A stretch of 64,000 nt of DNA from Rhyacophila brunnea. Lineage: Eukaryota > Arthropoda > Insecta > Trichoptera > Rhyacophilidae. The translations under genes and the position numbers were made by a program. Of the stretch, positions 43,591 through 56,353 are shown piece by piece (positions within the stretch are counted from its first letter, which is position 1; each line of letters starts with the position of its first letter). The stretch is taken from the NCBI GenBank assembly GCA_022495005.1, contig JAGYXB010001569.1, positions 2,728,001 to 2,792,000 on the forward strand, given 5' to 3'. A model generated the notes under the pieces. That model was not told the origin of the DNA, searched no databases, and was given only the letters and a program-made list of their open reading frames with translations.

Positions 43591-45001
43591 TATAATGCAT
43601 TTCCACCATGAATTGGTTAACACAATTTAAAAAATTACCTATTGAAAAAGTCTATATATTTATAAGATATATTTTGAAAAAATCACATCAATTAATCGAT
43701 GATAGTAATTTGTGAATATTAGTATTAATATACATGGAAAGCGTGTTGCCATTCTATGCATTAGGCCCTTTCTCTGGTAAATGTGTAAATTTAAATAGTG
43801 TATGCATCATATTTCGGCTATTTCTGCTGGCTCGTCCGGTCACAGAACCGACAATTAAAATATCTTACTCCTTCAAGACTATATAAGTTAATGTGGGTCC
43901 AAATATTGTTTTCCACCCCCGGGCTGAGTTTCCCTAATTCGATCCGGCTATTTGTTGTGATTTTTCGAGGGTTAAGGTTGAGATTTAAAAATGATGCCAG
44001 TTTAAAAGACTCTAATTTTTATTAATACTAACACAGAAAATGAGGTTGTATATTAGACTCAAAACATATCTTTTTTAGTTGTACAAGTAATATCCAACGT
44101 AAATTTAACGCCGTTAGTTATTGGCGATGGTTGAGCTGATAACCTGTAACGCGGCATATCTACACTGCGGATAGTTGTACAGCATGTTGTACGATTTGAC
44201 GGCAACTGGACTAATGAGTCTTATTTGTGTTTTATAATGTATTGAAATGGAATGTAACTACATAATAGGCTCTAAAAGTATATGCCAATTGGAATGCAAT
44301 ATTACATACTTCATTTTTAAGATGTTAGCGCTCAGAAAGTCAACGCAAAGCAAACTCGAAAATTCTACTGCATTTAATTGATATGTACCGATTTTACACA
44401 TGACCACAATCTTTCATAATACCTAAGTGCACGTGTCATTCGTCAAATATCTGAAATGTCAAAGATTGCTCAGATGCCATTCAGATTTTCATACGTACGC
44501 AACGGCGCAAATTAGCAAATAAATGTCGTAGCAGTAGTGTGAAGTTGTCTGCAAATAAACTTGCATTGCAAGTGACTTGCAGCTAATTTTATATCGACTG
44601 TAGAAAGGAAAAACGACGTAACCCACACAAATCAAATTTTACAGGAGGCACAAAAACGTTTTATGATTGTTATGGTTTTCGCTCAGAGTTAAAATGCAAA
44701 ATAGACATAACCGTGAAGTGCATGATAATTAATAATTAGATTCCTAATCTGATATTAACTATTGAGTTATTAAAGAAAAACCAACAAAAATTATGGTTGT
44801 CGTTCCTTGACACTTGTGTCTTGGTGTCACTTCCTTCTATTTTAAAAATTGTCAGCTAAATTTAGATAATAAATCGGCATTTGCATTTTACATCTGGACA
44901 CTACGTGTATTTAGTCGTGTACAACGTTATTATCCAATAAAACCTATTTTGAAAAAAACTGAGGGTTACGTCCTTTTTCCTTTCTACAATTATGTGGATC
45001 A
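43591..45001. other. no gene recognised
   Basis: AT-rich DNA. Short open frames at 43798-44025 and 44814-45044 have no recognisable motif. Confidence 0.35.
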
Positions 45002-45800
45002 GCACATCTATTCTATACGCAGGACTGTTAACGGCAGTTATTGAAGGTAGATTTTATTATGTTCGTATTGAGGTATTATAATTGTTACAATAAGTTAGCC
45101 GTCTAAACAGTCAAAACTGCTCGCTCGCTCTAAAATTTAGCGCAGCCAAGAGAGGTGCTGCTATAACACAGCACTTATTATAACAATTACAACTATCTTA
45201 TTGCAAAAATTATAATACTTCGATACAATACAGGACTCACGATTGTACTCGGTCAAAACCAAATGTCGCCTATTCGACGCTTGCATTCTGACAGTGCTGC
45301 TTTACGGTAGCGAATCATGGCACCTTACGAAGGCTCAGAGCAACCGTATACTGAGCTTCGAAAACAGATGTTTGCGACAAATACTGGGTGTGCGGTGGTA
45401 TGACTTTATGAGCAATGAGGAGATAAGAGAACGTACCAAGCAGCCTCATCACGCTGAAAGTGAAGAGGCGACGTTGGACCTGGCTCGGCCGCGTGCTGCG
45501 GATGCCAGAAGAGAACTTGAACCTGGTTTGCCTGTTCTTTAAGCCGACCGGATTCCGTCATCCTGGAAGGCCGCTAAATACAATCTACAGAGTGTATACG
45601 GCGGAGCTACGGGATGCTGGTTTGACCTGGAACGAAGCAAGAAGACTGGCGAGCGACAGGGATTCTTGGAGGCGCCGCGTGGTGTCCATATGCTCCAGCT
45701 AAGGGGCGGATATGGGCAAAGAAGAAGAAGAAGAAGACAAAATATGAAAAACTACCCTCGATAACGGCCGATTGCAGTCTTGTGTATAGAAAAGATAGGC
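45002..45800. mobile_element. MITE family P, copy split by an RTE fragment
   Basis: Left end GCACATCTATTCTATACGCA and right end TTGTGTATAGAAAAGATAGGC. CAAAACTGCTCGCTCGCTCT and TTACAATAAGTTAGCCGTCT are family blocks. The RTE fragment sits at about 45229-45738. Confidence 0.72.
45229..45738 (+). pseudogene. RTE-type reverse transcriptase 3' end, one frameshift, (GAA)n tail
   Basis: TKCRLFDACILTVLLYGSES then RCLRQILGVRWYDFMSNEEI and RERTKQP, a frameshift near 45445, then VKRRRWTWLGRVLRMPEENL, GRPLNTIYRV and AGLTWNEARRLASDRDSWRR. This order is the C-terminal tail of RTE-like endonuclease-reverse transcriptases. The copy is 5'-truncated and ends in GAAGAAGAAGAAGAAG, as 3'-primed insertions do. 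ACAA flanks both sides at the junctions with MITE P. Confidence 0.85.
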
Positions 45801-46280
45801 TGCGGTCCCTTTTTTTACTTGAATTTCATATATCTAGGCTTTATAGCTATAAAAGGAGATTTTCAACATCTTTGTTGCTGACGAATATGGTACATAAAAA
45901 TGTTGTGTTGTGTGATTGATAAAATCGACTCGAGTTTTAATTGCGTTGAGTTTTTGTGTGCGAGCTCGCTAAATCTCTATATTTTCGCAAATAGAACAAA
46001 ATATATTTATATTAGTTAATATTATTACTAAATATAAAATATTTATTATTATGTAGTATTTAATATCACTAAATAAGATGTATATCGTTATTAATTGATG
46101 ACCCCAATTTTTATGACTAGCGGTGCTAATAGATAAGTCAGTTTTTGAATTGGATGGTTATTCATTACTTTCGCTGGTTCCGAATCACTTAAAATCCACT
46201 CGTAATCATAGCTATATTTAAAATGTTTAATTATTATATTGACTACATCGTTATATCCCAGACATTTTTGTCCGTCTTCA
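45801..46280. other. no gene recognised
   Basis: AT-rich DNA between two elements. Confidence 0.35.
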
Positions 46281-46282
46281 AC

Positions 46283-46612
46283 AAGGGTTTGCAATACCGG
46301 TATTTTAAAACCGGTATTCCAGTATTTTTTGATACCGTAATACCGGTTTTAAAAATCAGACAATACCGATATATACGATTTTGGCAGTGCAACATAACGA
46401 CAGGACTGTAATTTTTTGTTGTGTTACGCGATATTTGGTTTACTTCCGTGGCTCTTCATCGTCCTCGGTGACCAGCAATGACACTTGCCATAATATATTA
46501 TTATTTTAATGAGATTTTTACATATATTAGGTATATTTATTGTTAGATATTCTGATACCGGTATTCAAACCGAAATACCGGTAGTGGGTATTTTCATTCG
46601 GTATTGCAATCC
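46283..46612. mobile_element. ACCGGTAT-rich hAT-like MITE
   Basis: AGGGTTTGCAATACCGG at the left is the inverse of CGGTATTGCAATCCCT at the right. Subterminal ATACCGGTAT palindromes recur. No clear target duplication. Confidence 0.55.
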
Positions 46613-46734
46613 CTACTTTGAACCTACATGCCTGTAAACTGGCCTAATCGAGCGATGTATAATTATATCCCCTACAAATCGGTATAGCTGCTTTCAGGCC
46701 AAGCAGTTGAAGAGAAACGGAATATTCACATCAT

Positions 46735-47210
46735 ACCAGTGGCTGTTAAGATCCAACATAAATACGAGCGACTAACGCATCTGTTTATATTGTCGTGGGT
46801 CCCAGGTTCAAATCTTGGGTCTGACAAATACACATATTGTTTGTCAATGTGTGTTTGGAGTCAGAGTGTGGATGTAATCGGTTGAGCAAGTGGCTAACAT
46901 CCATTTCTCGTAAAAACAAAAAGCCCATATGATCTTTTTAGGATCGGACATAGTCAAAAAAAAAAGACTGCAAATTGCAGATTGTGTTAGTGAGTTTTTA
47001 AAATTCAATTAAACCTTGAGTAAACCAAGCCATAATAGACAAAAAATACTTGTCTTTAATATTTAAAATTATGCCATTAAATGATACATAATTTTGGATA
47101 TTTTATAGATAGAACGTTTTTTATTTAATATCTATTATGGCTAGGTTTCGACGGAGTTTAATTGAATTGATTGAAGACTATTTTTTATCTATTATGGTAA
47201 AAAGATTTGA
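46735..47210. mobile_element. hAT-type MITE family A, partial copy broken by a SINE
   Basis: GTGGCTGTTAAGATCCAACAT then a SINE (46765-46965), then TTAGTGAGTTTTTAAAATTC and the family body. Outer TIRs are lost. Confidence 0.6.
46765..46965 (+). repeat. tRNA-derived SINE family S, copy
   Basis: Diverged head, B box GGTTCAAATCT, body GTTGAGCAAGTGGCTAACAT and end TCGGACATAGTC with an A run. Confidence 0.75.
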
Positions 47211-47297
47211 GAATGTAACATTCTATATATTGAACATACATAATTTGAAAACATTTCATGCATATACCCCTAGAAAAGATCTTTTTTAGAAAAAAAT

Positions 47298-47365
47298 ACG
47301 ACACCCAACAGGACCCTGCAACCGCTGGATTCACGCCACTGTGCTTTTCCAATTAAGGCTATACT
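47298..47365 (-). repeat. tRNA-like SINE head, third copy of the 70-142 type
   Basis: ACGACACCCAACAGGACCCT..GCTGGATTCACGCCACTGTG on the plus strand matches 70-142 position by position with substitutions. Confidence 0.5.
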
Positions 47366-47369
47366 TCAG

Positions 47370-47735
47370 CTTGGGCACGGTCTAAAACGGTTGTGACTAC
47401 GCGATGCGCAGATTATGCAAATGTCGCGTGCGGAACAAAACATAAATTGTCATAAAAAGTCAACATGGTCCATTTAATGTTATGTTTATTGTTCTATTAC
47501 TAATAATAATAATATATTCATTGACATGTTTTCTTTTTCAAGTAAATGGGTAACGTTTTTTAGTAATCTTTACACGATTTAAGAATTAATTCCACTGTCG
47601 CCATCACGAAACAAATTGACGTGTTCACAGCTCGACTTTCTCTCTCCGATTACCAGCCAGTCCGGAATTTCGTCGCACCTATAGTTGAAAATTATTTGCC
47701 GTTTCACTGAAGTACGGTCTTAAGCTACGGGCATT
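47370..47735. repeat. dispersed repeat Q, copy 2
   Basis: Same order of blocks as 3420-3777, ending GTTTCACTGAAGTACGGTC where copy 1 has GTTTCACTGATGCGTCACC. Confidence 0.65.
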
Positions 47736-47804
47736 CTACTTAATAACGACGAATTTAACTAGTAGTTCTTACATGAAATGCTTATCAACTTGCGTTGAAA
47801 TTTG

Positions 47805-47862
47805 AAAACCCAAAAATATATTACGGTAATAAACAACCGTTGAAAGTCTCAATCGTTATATA
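47805..47862 (+). repeat. 3' scrap of the Penelope-like family
   Basis: AAACCCAAAAATATATTACG then ATAAACAACCGTTGAAAGTC matches the right arm and tail of 41301-41487. Confidence 0.55.
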
Positions 47863-48829
47863 AAGTTAATTGGTCGGTAATCAACTCGAGTACAGCCCAG
47901 GGTCATTGTGCTATGAAGACGAGAAGCTTAGAGTTCAAAACATTAATTACAAAACGCCATTGTTAATTTTATAGTTATGGTTAATTTGTGATTCATTTTA
48001 TTTGGAACCAGCTATCAATTGCGCCTTTTTACATAGTGAGGTTAGGTACGCCTAGTTAATATTTTTAACTTTAATATTATATAAATAAATAAATTAGAAT
48101 TATTTTAGCGGTTATATTAGTAATATTACAATGTACATAAATAGATTTTATTAATTAGTTTAGTATTACTATTATCAATATGCAATTAAAATCATTTCTT
48201 CCAAAACCTGCGTAACAAAAATGACATTCGCTTAGAGAAAAAAAAATAATTCCTTTTCATTAAGCATGTACAATTTTTTAAATTTACTTTTTTGGTTTTA
48301 GTAATTAGGAAAATGTTATTTAAAAAATGATTTGTAATTTATTTCAAAATTTCCCATTCATTCAAGCATTCCTTTTATGGACTTTTAAAATTTATATTAG
48401 TGAATAGAAATTTACAAAAAAATTATCGTTATATTTCAAAACCCTCCAGATAAAACAATCGGTGATTGATTGTATGAAATCGTTGAAGTTTATTTTCTTA
48501 TATAAATGTAAAGATGTTGGACAAAACTTTCTTTACAACGATGGAGCCCGAACATTATGAAAGTAATGAAAAAAAAGTACCCCATGTCTACTTATACAAA
48601 CCTTGGCACTCGGGTCAAACTGGAACATGTTTCACATAATTTTGACAGGGAAATGACGGCTCCATGTGGTGGAAGAATTGTTTCTTTCAATATCTTTGGT
48701 GAAATTTAAGTTTTATTAATAATTATCGTTGAGTATTTACTTTAAAAGACTTACGGTAGAGTTACGAAATGAATTCAGAAGAGTACTGCGTTGCTCTATT
48801 ACCATTCCGAGACTGTAATTCTGCAATTA
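47863..48829. other. no gene recognised
   Basis: AT-rich DNA without a feature I can support. Confidence 0.35.
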
Positions 48830-49290
48830 CATTATGATCACGTCACATACTGTCACATGCTGGTACGGCGACAAATTTAATCTATGGTTTCGTCATTCAT
48901 AATTTCAATTAATTTTAACAGTTTCTACATATGCTTATGTTAAAATTACTTGCGATATTGCATCCATAGATGATAGATAATAATTTAATAGAAAATCCAT
49001 AGAAAACACGCGATTTTGATGTGAGTTGAAAATGTGTAGGCATGTAGAAAATGATAAAAAAACGTTCATTGAGTCATGCGGGTGTTTATGTAGTGTAGTA
49101 CGCGTGAGGTGACCGCATTGTTGTCCTGGTGATTTAGAGCATATTTTGCTAAAATTTTCATTTAAAGGGTTCAAAATGTGCTACGGAATGGGATCATCAG
49201 TCTGATAACATTTTAAATAGCAATTAAAATGGCATTACACATTTTTATCGTGTAGCGGCAGCATACTGTGACAACACATGACAGCACATA
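48830..49290 (-). repeat. dispersed repeat N, inverted copy
   Basis: GTGTAGGCATGTAGAAAATG, TTGAGTCATGCGGGTGTTTA and TAGCGGCAGCATACTGTGAC are complements of blocks in 19240-19815. Confidence 0.72.
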
Positions 49291-49669
49291 ACGTAATCAT
49301 AATGTATTTGAACCATAAGTGACATGTAAGAGGCCCAACAGTAAATGATGGAATGAATTTCGTAATATTACTATACAGTTTAAAATGATTAGTAATTAAC
49401 GTCTCTGTTGGATATTTTTATTTGACGTAATATTATCTTTAAAGTACCTACTGCTGTCCAAATTTAAAACATAACAAGGGACATTTTAAAAAAGAAAAAT
49501 ACATTTTATTGTATATTAAATACACATGTCTGTATTTGTGTAATATAAACATTGTAAAATATACGTTTCGTAACATGCTAAATCATTATGTACTTGAAAT
49601 GTAGGTAAAGCATAGTGAATAATCAAAGTGCATATCAAAATAACATCATTGCTTGTCTCCTTGTAATAT

Positions 49670-50068
49670 AGCGCTTGTACACGTGCATGGATTTACTGGC
49701 ACCAATAGTGTGTGAAATAAACTATTGTGATAATAACTGTTTACACGCATAAGTGAGCATAAGTGATGACTGTCTTGCCAATCTCATTATTTAAACGAGA
49801 CGCGTTATCATTGTATGGTGCTATTTGATAGATTGTGAAAATTGGTAAATGTCAAAATGCTCTGCGGCGGTGTAGTTCGTATTTTTCCAGTATTTTAGAT
49901 ATCTTACAAGTTCCAATTATCGCGCGAAAATTCAGAAGCCGCTGAATTTTTTTTTATCCATGCATACAATCTTGCAAATTGCACGATAATACGTGTTAAC
50001 ACGTTTTCTTTTTATGGCCACGATAATACGTGCAGTCAGCAGTAAATCCATGCATGTGTAAACGGGTT
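49670..50068. repeat. family M repeat, fullest copy
   Basis: TGTACACGTGCATGGATTTA at the left and TAAATCCATGCATGTGTAAA at the right are inverted. Inside, TCTTGCCAATCTCATT and CATACAATCTTGCAAATTGC recur at 40980-41288 and 23460-23850. A short right-hand piece is at 17570-17640. Confidence 0.68.
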
Positions 50069-51254
50069 ATAAAGTAATTAAAACTCAAGTAACATATTTG
50101 CTGTGCCGCATGTTAAATTTTATGGGTTTCGAAATGCAACGGACTGAATAATTGAATACATTCGAATTGTTTTTATGGACATTGTTTTGGTCGTTCAAAT
50201 ATTATAAATACTCATTAAATTGACAATGTTAACCTGAAAGGAGGTAACACACACAAAAATGACCATTTTATGTATTTATCTCGTAATTAGTTGAGTTTTA
50301 GATGATTGTATAATATCTTGTGTTTGTATTACATATGAAGGCGTTAATTTGACATTTTAGCATTACTTTTCTGTAATAATTATTTTGTGTTATCAGACAG
50401 TACGCGAGTGGAGAACTACAAGGTTCCAAGTGTTTGTCCTTGGAGAAACAAAAGTAACAATAAGACAGCTTAGAATACTACTTCATTGTTGGGTTTGTTA
50501 TTTCAAGAACGAACACGTAGAACCTTGTAGTATTAGGCTCACGAGTAGTCCAGTATAAACTGATCTCTAAACGTTGCCAACTGTTTGGTCAACTTTGCGA
50601 TTGTGAGTACAGAATTTAAACCACTGTTAATGTAGCTATTAATGACAATAAACGTTGCACGTGTCGCTACCTGAAAACAACAGTGAGATAAAGTGAAAAA
50701 AGTCGATTTTGAGAATGCCACTGTTGCATTTAAAAATGTTTTGTAACTTCAAAGCAACAGTAGGATTATTTATTTATTTATTTATTAGAAAAGAGTATTA
50801 TAGCATTATGATTTGACTTATCCCACTGTTGCATTCAGGCAGCAATGAGCTAAATTAAACCACCCGTAACAGCGGCGGGTACAAAGATATTATGATTTTA
50901 GTTGGATTCCAAAAGCAACCTAAAACTGCTAAAATTTTGTATGTACATGCAATATTTAATATTGGTTGTGGATTTTTTGTTTTGTTTTTGATTTTCAAAC
51001 TTTCTAATATAAGACAAGAACAGAATAGACTTTTCTCTTTATAATATTTTAATAAAAATTAGTTTTCCTAGTAATTTATTTTGTCAGAAATTGTTATGAA
51101 ATTTGTTTCCCATATATTTTTAAATTTACATAAATCAAAGTTAATTTAAAATTACTCTATTCCTAGTAATAGGTATATCGTAATGAATATAGGAAACCGC
51201 TATTCTAAGGCTTGCAGAAATATATTATAAGTATGTAACGTTTTTTAAATCAAT
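50069..51254. other. no gene recognised
   Basis: AT-rich. A short TTTATTTATTTATTTATT run at about 50768-50786. No coding sequence. Confidence 0.35.
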
Positions 51255-51780
51255 GGGTATAGCCTATACACAAGGCGGCTATCGACGGTAGTGTATCATA
51301 TTTATGTATTGAGGTATTGTAATTGTTACAATAAGTTATCTGTCTAAACCGTCAAAACTGTCTATTTTGCTCTAAAAGTTAACCCAGCCAAGAGAATTAA
51401 ATTCTTCTCATGATAATATGCTTTTGCTTCTACGTTCTCGTGCAAATCTATTCATTCAAACTGCATATTTACGAGGACAGCACATCCACATATACAACTA
51501 TCAAAGTGTTTGACCTTTCGTTCTTGCCAGAGTACCTATATTTAATTTGAAATGTAATTTTTATGAAGAATAAAAAATAATATAGATATAGCATTAATCT
51601 CGCGGGACACACTTTGTGAACCCCTGCTCTAAACTGTCAAAAATTGCTATGTTTTAACGGCCCCTCGGCTGTGTTAACTTTTAGAGCGAGATAGACGGTT
51701 AACTTATTGTAACAATTATAATACCTCAATACAAAATATGATAAATTACCGTCGATTGCCAACTTGTGTATAGAATAGAC
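51255..51780. mobile_element. MITE family P, copy with hAT scrap inside and hAT MITE at its edge
   Basis: Left end TAGCCTATACACAAGGCGGC, right end CTTGTGTATAGAATAGAC. The middle holds GGGACACACTTTGTGAACCCCTG-type hAT end (about 51605-51630), related to the element at 21849. The right end was the target of the next element. Confidence 0.68.
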
Positions 51781-52111
51781 CAGCGATACTCAACCTGCGG
51801 GCCACATGCGGCCCTTTAAGCTTTTATGTGCGGCCCGAAACACATTTATTATCAGGAATTTCGTATATCTTGAGATTCGTTTCGACTTTGACGCACAGAT
51901 AGTGACAGAGATAGGTCCACATCAGATCTGGTATAAGAGTGTTGCTATTGCACATGATTAATTTAAAAAACACGCATTTAAAATCTCAAAAATGTTTTGT
52001 AAAATAGGGCGGGTTTCATGATTTTTTTCATCACACCAGTAGTGATGCGGCCCGCGTTACTTTACAAATATATGTATTTGACCCGAAGAAAAAAAAGGTT
52101 GAGTATCATTG
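51781..52111. mobile_element. hAT MITE, 331 bp, perfect TSD
   Basis: CAGCGATACTCAACCTGCGG at the left and AGGTTGAGTATCATTG at the right. GAATAGAC at 51773-51780 and 52112-52119. GCGGCCCG blocks inside are typical of such MITEs. Confidence 0.85.
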
Positions 52112-52119
52112 GAATAGAC

Positions 52120-52835
52120 CCACAAGAATGCTTTGCCAGTTTGAATTATAAAATATAGTTTTTTTTTTGCATAATTTTGGTACCTAGATGTCGATTGGAC
52201 CATATTAGAGTGCCAATTTTTTTAACAATGTTAAAAAGTATTTTTATTATATTACTTAATTAAAATCCATAATTAAAAAGAATTTTTAAACTTATTGCGA
52301 CTTCAAAATTTAACGTTGCGATAATTGGTCTTATTATTTGTTGTATCGTAATTTTTAATTTTGACGATAAAATAAGTTGGTGAATACATTTTTGAAATGT
52401 GACCTATTTTGTCATTGCTTGACTCAGTCCAGGTAGAATCGTGATAAACTATAATAATTATTGATTTATATTATAAAATACTGGTAGATAGATACTAGTT
52501 ATTTGCTGTACAGTTTTTTTTCTTTTTAGTATACCCATTTTAGTGAGTAGAGTAATAATTAATTCTTGTAAACACTATCAAGTGCTTTTATCGCCCTTAT
52601 GGTAATAATTTTATTGCGGAAGATATTTGTAATAATTACTGTTAAGGGTTGTTCGGAACGGTTGTTGACGAGAGTGTTTTGTATTGTTACGAAGACGGTT
52701 TAGGGGTAACGAATTTTCAATAAATTACAGTGTATTTTGTAAACATTTTATGTTACTATTTAAAAATTTACGAATTATTAATTTATTCTCATCTTAAAAA
52801 TACAAAATATATTTTTTTACCATGTCCGATCCTTT
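52120..52835. other. no gene recognised
   Basis: AT-rich DNA; nothing assignable. Confidence 0.35.
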
Positions 52836-53060
52836 CAGCGATCCGTTTAAGTGTTGTCCTATAGTGTCGTGGGTTCTAGGTTCAAATCCTTGGTCTGGCA
52901 AGTTCACATATTGTTTTTCAATTTGTGTATGAGTCAGTATGGACATAAAGGTTGAGCAAGTGGCTGACATCCATTTCTCTTAAAAACTAAATCTGTTAAT
53001 ACAAAACCTCCACTCTATGAAAGCCCGTATTATGATCTTATTAAATCGGACATGGTCAAA
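52836..53060 (+). repeat. tRNA-derived SINE family S, copy
   Basis: Diverged head GCGATCCGTTTAAGTGTTGT, B box GGTTCAAATCC, body and TCGGACATGGTC end. Confidence 0.78.
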
Positions 53061-53083
53061 GAAGAAGACGAAGATACTTGCTA

Positions 53084-53210
53084 AGATCATAATAGTGGAC
53101 AAAATGGAGGTTGTATTAACTGATTTTTGTTTTTACGAGAAATGGACATTAGTCACCTGTTCTATTTATTAGGTCCATACTCTGGTTCCAAATCAGCATT
53201 GCCAGATAAT
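53084..53210 (-). repeat. SINE family S, head-less copy in opposite orientation
   Basis: GGAGGTTGTATTAACTGATT, TTTACGAGAAATGGACATTA and TTATTAGGTCCATACTCTGG on the plus strand are the complement of the family body. It faces the copy just upstream, tail to tail. Confidence 0.7.
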
Positions 53211-53792
53211 TATAATACTAAATCAAGATTTTTATCATGTAAAATAAAAAAAATCGAGACGTGGGAGCAAAAAGCAGGACAACCTAAGAAACGCAGAATT
53301 CAATGTTTCAAATGTTTATTTCTATAACACCTATAATCATAATGACACAACATAAATTAAAAAACTCTTTTAACTATCAAAATATTAATATTAAACAATA
53401 TTTTTTCTGAGACTCGCCTATTTGTACTTGGCTGGAGATTTTACTTTCAGGAGAGTTTTTTTCTGCTGTTTAATGTATTGGTAAAATTCAGTACATCGTG
53501 TTGAATTGAACTTAACTAACTGATTTTATCAACTCAATAGAACATCTGTTTTTGTATCTGATCATTTTAATTCATCTGAGAAAATACCCGTTCGGTAAAG
53601 CTATTAGATGATCCTATGCTTAAAATAAAATTAGGGTGAAAATATTTTTAGTCTCTTTTTCCGGGAGTAACATAATCTTAACCTAAACGTCTTATTTGTA
53701 TTTGTTGAACAATCGTGAATTTAACTGTCCTGCGCGGGACAATCTATTTTTGTCTGGCAATGCTGGTCCAAATACACATTGAAAAACTATAT

Positions 53793-54042
53793 TGTCGCTG
53801 AAACTAGAAAATTGTGTAATTCCAAAACCACTACTTTGCAGGGGAGACAAAAAACATTATGATTTTGTATACAAACATATGGTTATGGTGTTAAATCATC
53901 CATGATTTAACAATGTTACAATTTTTTCGGAATTACATCATTTGCAAGACGGATAGATATTAACAACGGCCACTAGATGGCAATCAAAGTTATTTTTTTA
54001 TTAAAACGGAGTTACAAATCTTTCTAGTTTTAACGACGATAT
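53793..54042. mobile_element. MITE with ATCGTCG-type ends, copy 2
   Basis: TTGTCGCTGAAACTAGAAAA to TAGTTTTAACGACGATATG; about 250 bp parallel to 32988-33240. Confidence 0.7.
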
Positions 54043-54665
54043 GTGAATTTGTCAGACCTGGGATTTGTACTCGGAACCCACGACATTATAAGCCTGACTC
54101 GAAAATTATCTTACACTTATATCTTTTGCTTGTTTCAAAACTTTGAATGAAATGTATTTAACAAATTAATGATTTCATCATGTTAATTACGTAACAATTT
54201 ATAGCTTACGAATTGTGTAATTTGTAATTTTAATTATGACTACTTTGAATCTCACATTTAACTAATTCCCATGTCATATTATAATAAATGTATATTTTTA
54301 ATCTGGAATAATGACTCAGTTTTTTGAGTGAAATCTTTTCACACTTTGGTTGTAATTTTTTATAAATATTTTTTGTCATTACAATTTATTGAAAATTCAT
54401 TTTGGGTTTGTTTATATGAAAAGATGTGAATCTGAAGGTTTATTTGACAATTAAAGGAAAGATATATAATACATCGCAGTACCTATCACTGTATATTTTT
54501 TTGGATCTCATACCGATGGCGTATGTGAGACATTGAAATAAATAAACCAAAAAATAATAGAAAATTGTTTTATTTTGAATGCATAATAATATGTTACCGA
54601 TATTTTTCTTAAAGTAGGTAAGTACTGTAACCTCCTCTCCGCCTACCTTTCCTTACACTAGACCA
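54043..54665. other. no gene recognised
   Basis: AT-rich DNA, nothing assignable. Confidence 0.35.
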
Positions 54666-55689
54666 GCGCATCTATTCTATACACAAGACTGCTATCGGCA
54701 GCTATCAAAGGTAGTTTTTCATTTTTTGTATCAAAGTATTAGCACTTATTGTAACAATTACAATAAGTTGCCGTCTAGTCGCCCAAAACTCTAAACCAGG
54801 GTTTCCCAAACTATGTTCCGCGGAACCTGAATAGGTGTTCCGCGACCATTTGGAAAGGTTTTATACACTGCAACACATTTAATGATCTTCTACTAAGTAG
54901 AAGTAAAATAAATAAAACTAAAATAACAATTAAAGAATCTACTTTATATTGAAAGGCGAGTGATGATCAATCTCCACTGATGTTTATGATGTCAAGTATC
55001 TAGATAGGTCATGGCTCCCACAAGGGGGGGTGACAGGCCTCTAGCCTGAGGGCCTGGGGTTACAGGGGGCCCGGCGTGGGAGATCGACCAGTCAAGTGAG
55101 ATAAAAACACATCACAAACATGCACTAATAGTAAAAATAATGTCTTGCTGTAAGCTATTTTACTTGAAGCATACTAACATTTAATAATATTATGTGGTTT
55201 TGCCATAACTACTTACAATTTTTGATTATTGTCGATATTTTGACATGTCCATATCGTGCATATCAACAGTGGGTGTATTAAAAATACAAAAAATCGCTAA
55301 AAATACCCTTAATTTTACCTCGAACACCATTTGGAATATGCAACTGTAGATCGTCACATTGCCTTTAACCTTAGCAATAAGTAGGTGGCTTGGGGACCCG
55401 CTTCGGGATATGGGGTCATAATATAGGTACAGACGGAGGACCATCTTTTCTCACACTGCGCATGAAAAAGATAGGGTACCTATATTGTTTTTAACTGACC
55501 GGCTGGTTAGTTTAACGACAGTTGCCAAAATTGGCAGAACGGTTAGCTGCGTTAATAAATAACCTACAAAATAAACTAAGTGTTCCGTTAAAATTTCCGG
55601 GTTTCAAGAAGTAGTGTTCCATTGCAGAAAAACTTTGGGAAACCCTGCTCAAACAGTCAAAACTGTCTATCTCAGGCACAATTTTAGAA
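54666..55689. mobile_element. MITE family P, copy split by a hAT MITE
   Basis: Left end GCGCATCTATTCTATACACA and the CACTTATTGTAACAATTACA arm are clear. CAGTCAAAACTGTCTATCTC resumes at 55656 after the insertion. The right end is lost. Confidence 0.62.
54797..55647. mobile_element. hAT element, 851 bp, CAGGGTTTCCCAAAC ends
   Basis: CAGGGTTTCCCAAACTATGT at the left and ACTTTGGGAAACCCTG at the right; flanks CTCTAAAC and CTCAAACA. 55305-55435 matches the right part of the hAT element at 3296-4755, so both descend from related autonomous elements. Confidence 0.72.
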
Positions 55690-55692
55690 AGA

Positions 55693-55797
55693 CTAATTCT
55701 TATATCTGGTGTCGAGCCTGTTCTTGGACCTTGACTTCTTTGCAGCATAATAGGGAAATCTTGGTTCGCATAAATATGTTGTAGTAAACGGAACTAA
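55693..55797 (-). pseudogene. hAT (ZBED5-like) transposase C-terminal fragment
   Basis: Minus-strand translation LVPFTTTYLCEPRFPYYAAK then KSRSKNRLDT. LPF.TTYLCE.GFS....K...RNRLD is the hAT dimerisation signature. Sits next to CAGGGTTTCCCAAAC-type ends (one at 56420-56438), so it is probably the source family's remnant. Confidence 0.65.
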
Positions 55798-55882
55798 AAC
55801 AATAATAGTTTGTTGGCTTTGGGTAATCCTATGTAGCGGGGCACCTAGCGCTTCGCTGTATCCCCTTCGTATGGGGGTATAG

Positions 55883-56353
55883 GTGTGTAGTATATATTTA
55901 AAAGAATTTACGTGTGCGATTTTAATTGTTTTTTCCCCGGTTCTTGAAGAGGGCCGGAAGAGGTTTTTAGCCTCCAAATTGCGATGGTATTATAAGTTTA
56001 ATTATAGTGCCATTCATCACAAAGATCATGTCAAAATTCTCCCATTAGATCAAGACCATGGCACTGGTACACAGTCGAACCCAGGCCTTCAACAACAAAA
56101 ATCTTCCAGACCGCAAAAAGCACTGAAAAAGAAAAAACAAAAGCCTCCTCGAATGAGGATACCAGCAACAAAACAAATACCGCCAAGAAGACGTTTCCCC
56201 TCAAAACAAGACCATGGGACTGACGCACCATCAAACCGAGACCCTCAAAGTAAATCCTCCAGACAGCAGAATCCAAAATCTGGCCTGCACCGCCAACAGG
56301 ACGACGTTACCCAGAAAAACCAGCGTGTACCTATATATATAACATATATATAA
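55883..56353 (+). pseudogene. 156-codon open frame with repeated Lys/Gln/Pro-rich unit, doubtful
   Basis: No stop for 470 bases. Two similar units (from about 56050 and 56205) share DQDHGTGTQSNPGLQQQKSS and KQDHGTDAPSNRDPQSKSSR; between them is a Lys/Arg/Pro-rich stretch. No family recognised. It lies within hAT remnants, so it may be non-coding repeat that happens to be open. Confidence 0.25.
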
